Below, one piece after another: positions 63,226 through 64,000 of a stretch of DNA of 64,000 nucleotides. A program made the translations under genes and the position numbers. Within the stretch, counting starts at the first letter, position 1. Every line of letters begins with the position of its first letter. The stretch is from Mesorhizobium sp. CA8. Its GTDB lineage: Bacteria; Pseudomonadota; Alphaproteobacteria; Rhizobiales; Rhizobiaceae. The DNA lies in contig NZ_JAIUHG010000030.1 of assembly GCF_020164955.1 (NCBI RefSeq), forward strand, positions 18,069-82,068, written 5' to 3'. A model generated the notes under the pieces. That model was not told where the DNA came from, searched no databases, and saw only the letters and a list, made by a program, of their open reading frames with translations.

Positions 63226-63435
63226 ATGACCACTGGCACAGTTAAATGGTTCAATTCCACCAAGGGCTTCGGCTTCATCCAGCCTGACAATGGCGGCGCC
63301 GACGCGTTCGTTCATATCTCTGCGGTCGAGCGCGCCGGTATGCGTGAAATCGTTGAGGGCCAGAAGATTGGCTACGAACTTGAGCGGGACAGCAAGTCAG
63401 GCAAGATGTCGGCCGGTAAGCTGCAGGCCGTCTGA
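63226..63435 (+). CDS. CspA-family cold-shock protein
   Basis: This 69-residue single-domain RNA/ssDNA chaperone has the standard start MTTGTVKWFNSTKGFGFIQP with RNP1 (KGFGFI) and RNP2 (AFVHIS) intact, and ends KSGKMSAGKLQAV. It melts mRNA secondary structure, usually under cold or stationary-phase stress. ATG 63226 matches family starts with AAAGGG upstream; in-frame codons before it belong to the leader. A strong terminator follows 62 bases after its stop. Confidence 0.95.
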   Translation: MTTGTVKWFNSTKGFGFIQPDNGGADAFVHISAVERAGMREIVEGQKIGYELERDSKSGKMSAGKLQAV

Positions 63436-63497
63436 TCGGATCAGCTTTCCTTTGACCACGGATGTACTGGCACTGTGAAAGCATGAGACCTAATGGG

Positions 63498-63525
63498 GGT
63501 CAGGCAAATCTGCCTGACCTTTTTT
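63498..63525 (+). terminator. Rho-independent terminator of the csp gene
   Basis: GGTCAGGCA (63498-63506) pairs perfectly with TGCCTGACC (63511-63519) across an AATC loop and is followed by six T residues. Confidence 0.93.
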
Positions 63526-63601
63526 AATTTCGGCGGAATGTGCGCTTCGAATAAATGGATATTGGCGGCGGACCGAAGCCAAGATGATCGAGGAAATCTC
63601 G

Positions 63602-63877
63602 ATGGCAAACAAAATGAACGAGCTTCAGGCAATTAATACCGCGTGGCAAATCGCAATCCAGGAAATTCTCCGGTTAGTCGTGCGGGACATCTATAAAACA
63701 GGCGACGAGGCTTTATTCTTGTCCCATATCAAGCGCCTCGAAGAGTCTGCGATAGACAGCATCTCCACGGACCTTAGGCTCCGAGGGAACGACGAATGGA
63801 CCGAGGTTCTCGTCAAAGAGAAGGCAAGCAATTTCGTCACGAGCCTTCTAACATCCTTCACCTTTGATCGCATCTGA
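63602..63877 (+). CDS. Small helical hypothetical protein
   Basis: This 91-residue protein (MANKMNELQAINTAWQIAIQ, EILRLVVRDIYKTGDEALFL, then an acidic middle and LVKEKASNFVTSLLTSFTF) is predicted all-helical and cytoplasmic. GAGGAAAT precedes ATG 63602 by about six bases; an ATG at 63584 is less well supported. It follows the csp terminator and so has its own promoter. No family recognised. Confidence 0.6.
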   Translation: MANKMNELQAINTAWQIAIQEILRLVVRDIYKTGDEALFLSHIKRLEESAIDSISTDLRLRGNDEWTEVLVKEKASNFVTSLLTSFTFDRI

Positions 63878-64000
63878 ACCAAACGGTGTTCGGGCTCGGA
63901 CCCCGGGCGATTACGCGAGCGAGATACGATGATCGCGATATCGCGTGGAGGAATTTTCGGGGAAAATCGTCCGTTCCTAAATGCCCCAGCGGTCAATCCC

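Noticed and set aside
63691..63996. Minus-strand frame at the window end
   Set aside because: It overlaps the helical protein at 63602-63877, which has a ribosome-binding site; the minus frame has no motif.

Overview
The window is high-GC DNA of an alphaproteobacterium, most likely of the Hyphomicrobiales (Rhizobiales; Mesorhizobium/Rhizobium-like). This rests on the recognisable proteins: an imuA-imuB-dnaE2 mutasome behind a GAAC-N7-GAAC LexA box, rhizobial-type Trb conjugation proteins, DUF736/DUF2274/DUF2285/DUF1419/DUF3085 element genes, a MocR regulator and an NhaP antiporter. No rRNA, tRNA, CRISPR array, integrase or relaxase gene was found.

Layout. (1) 1-12.4 kb: an accessory chromosome-like stretch with a cut-off FAD monooxygenase, a frameshifted ClC chloride channel, a three-gene overlapping operon ending in a DUF4336 protein, an ECF sigma/anti-sigma pair, an NhaP antiporter, a zone of decayed small genes (SRAP fragment, GH108 muramidase remnant, two paralogous tiny proteins) and an NADP-dependent oxidoreductase. 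(2) 12.4-17.1 kb: the end of an ICE/plasmid conjugation module on the minus strand (DUF2274, TrbI, TrbG, a RepA::TrbF chimera, an AlpA-like HTH protein, DUF736). (3) 17.5-20.4 kb: a secreted tandem PRC-barrel protein and small unknown genes. (4) 20.6-29.0 kb: an IS481 remnant, then two divergent operons for glycan/sugar catabolism: DoxX, cupin, SMP-30, VOC and a GH144-like glucoamylase leftward; SDR, GMC oxidoreductase and a GH39-like glycosidase rightward. (5) 29.1-32.7 kb: a divergent MocR regulator and MFS transporter, and a RibD-like reductase. (6) 32.7-35.3 kb: more element genes, including a second copy of the DUF736 block. (7) 35.6-38.7 kb: a frameshifted unknown gene converging on a 717-residue GHKL ATPase fused to a PD-(D/E)XK-like nuclease. 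(8) 38.9-49.9 kb: a DNA-damage island of imuA-imuB-dnaE2, a DUF3606 protein, ligD-xthA, two SRAP-family genes around a shared LexA box, and dinB. (9) 50.0-62.4 kb: the maintenance and anti-restriction module of the element (ArdC, ParB-like, a 1702-residue methylase/helicase, DUF3085, DUF1419, Toprim). (10) 62.4-64 kb: a cold-shock gene with its terminator and a small unknown gene.

How it fits together. Blocks 2, 6 and 9 look like pieces of one rhizobial ICE/plasmid-type element read right to left, with catabolic, defence-like and DNA-repair cargo between them. The transfer part is gutted: an in-frame deletion joins the front of a replication initiator to the back of TrbF, so the intervening trb genes are missing here and the element is probably not self-transmissible. 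Several genes carry single-base frameshifts (ClC, DUF6499/DUF2285, SRAP-like, GH108, two small genes). These mean either real decay or homopolymer sequencing errors. Assignments come from reading motifs and remembered family patterns; no database search was run.
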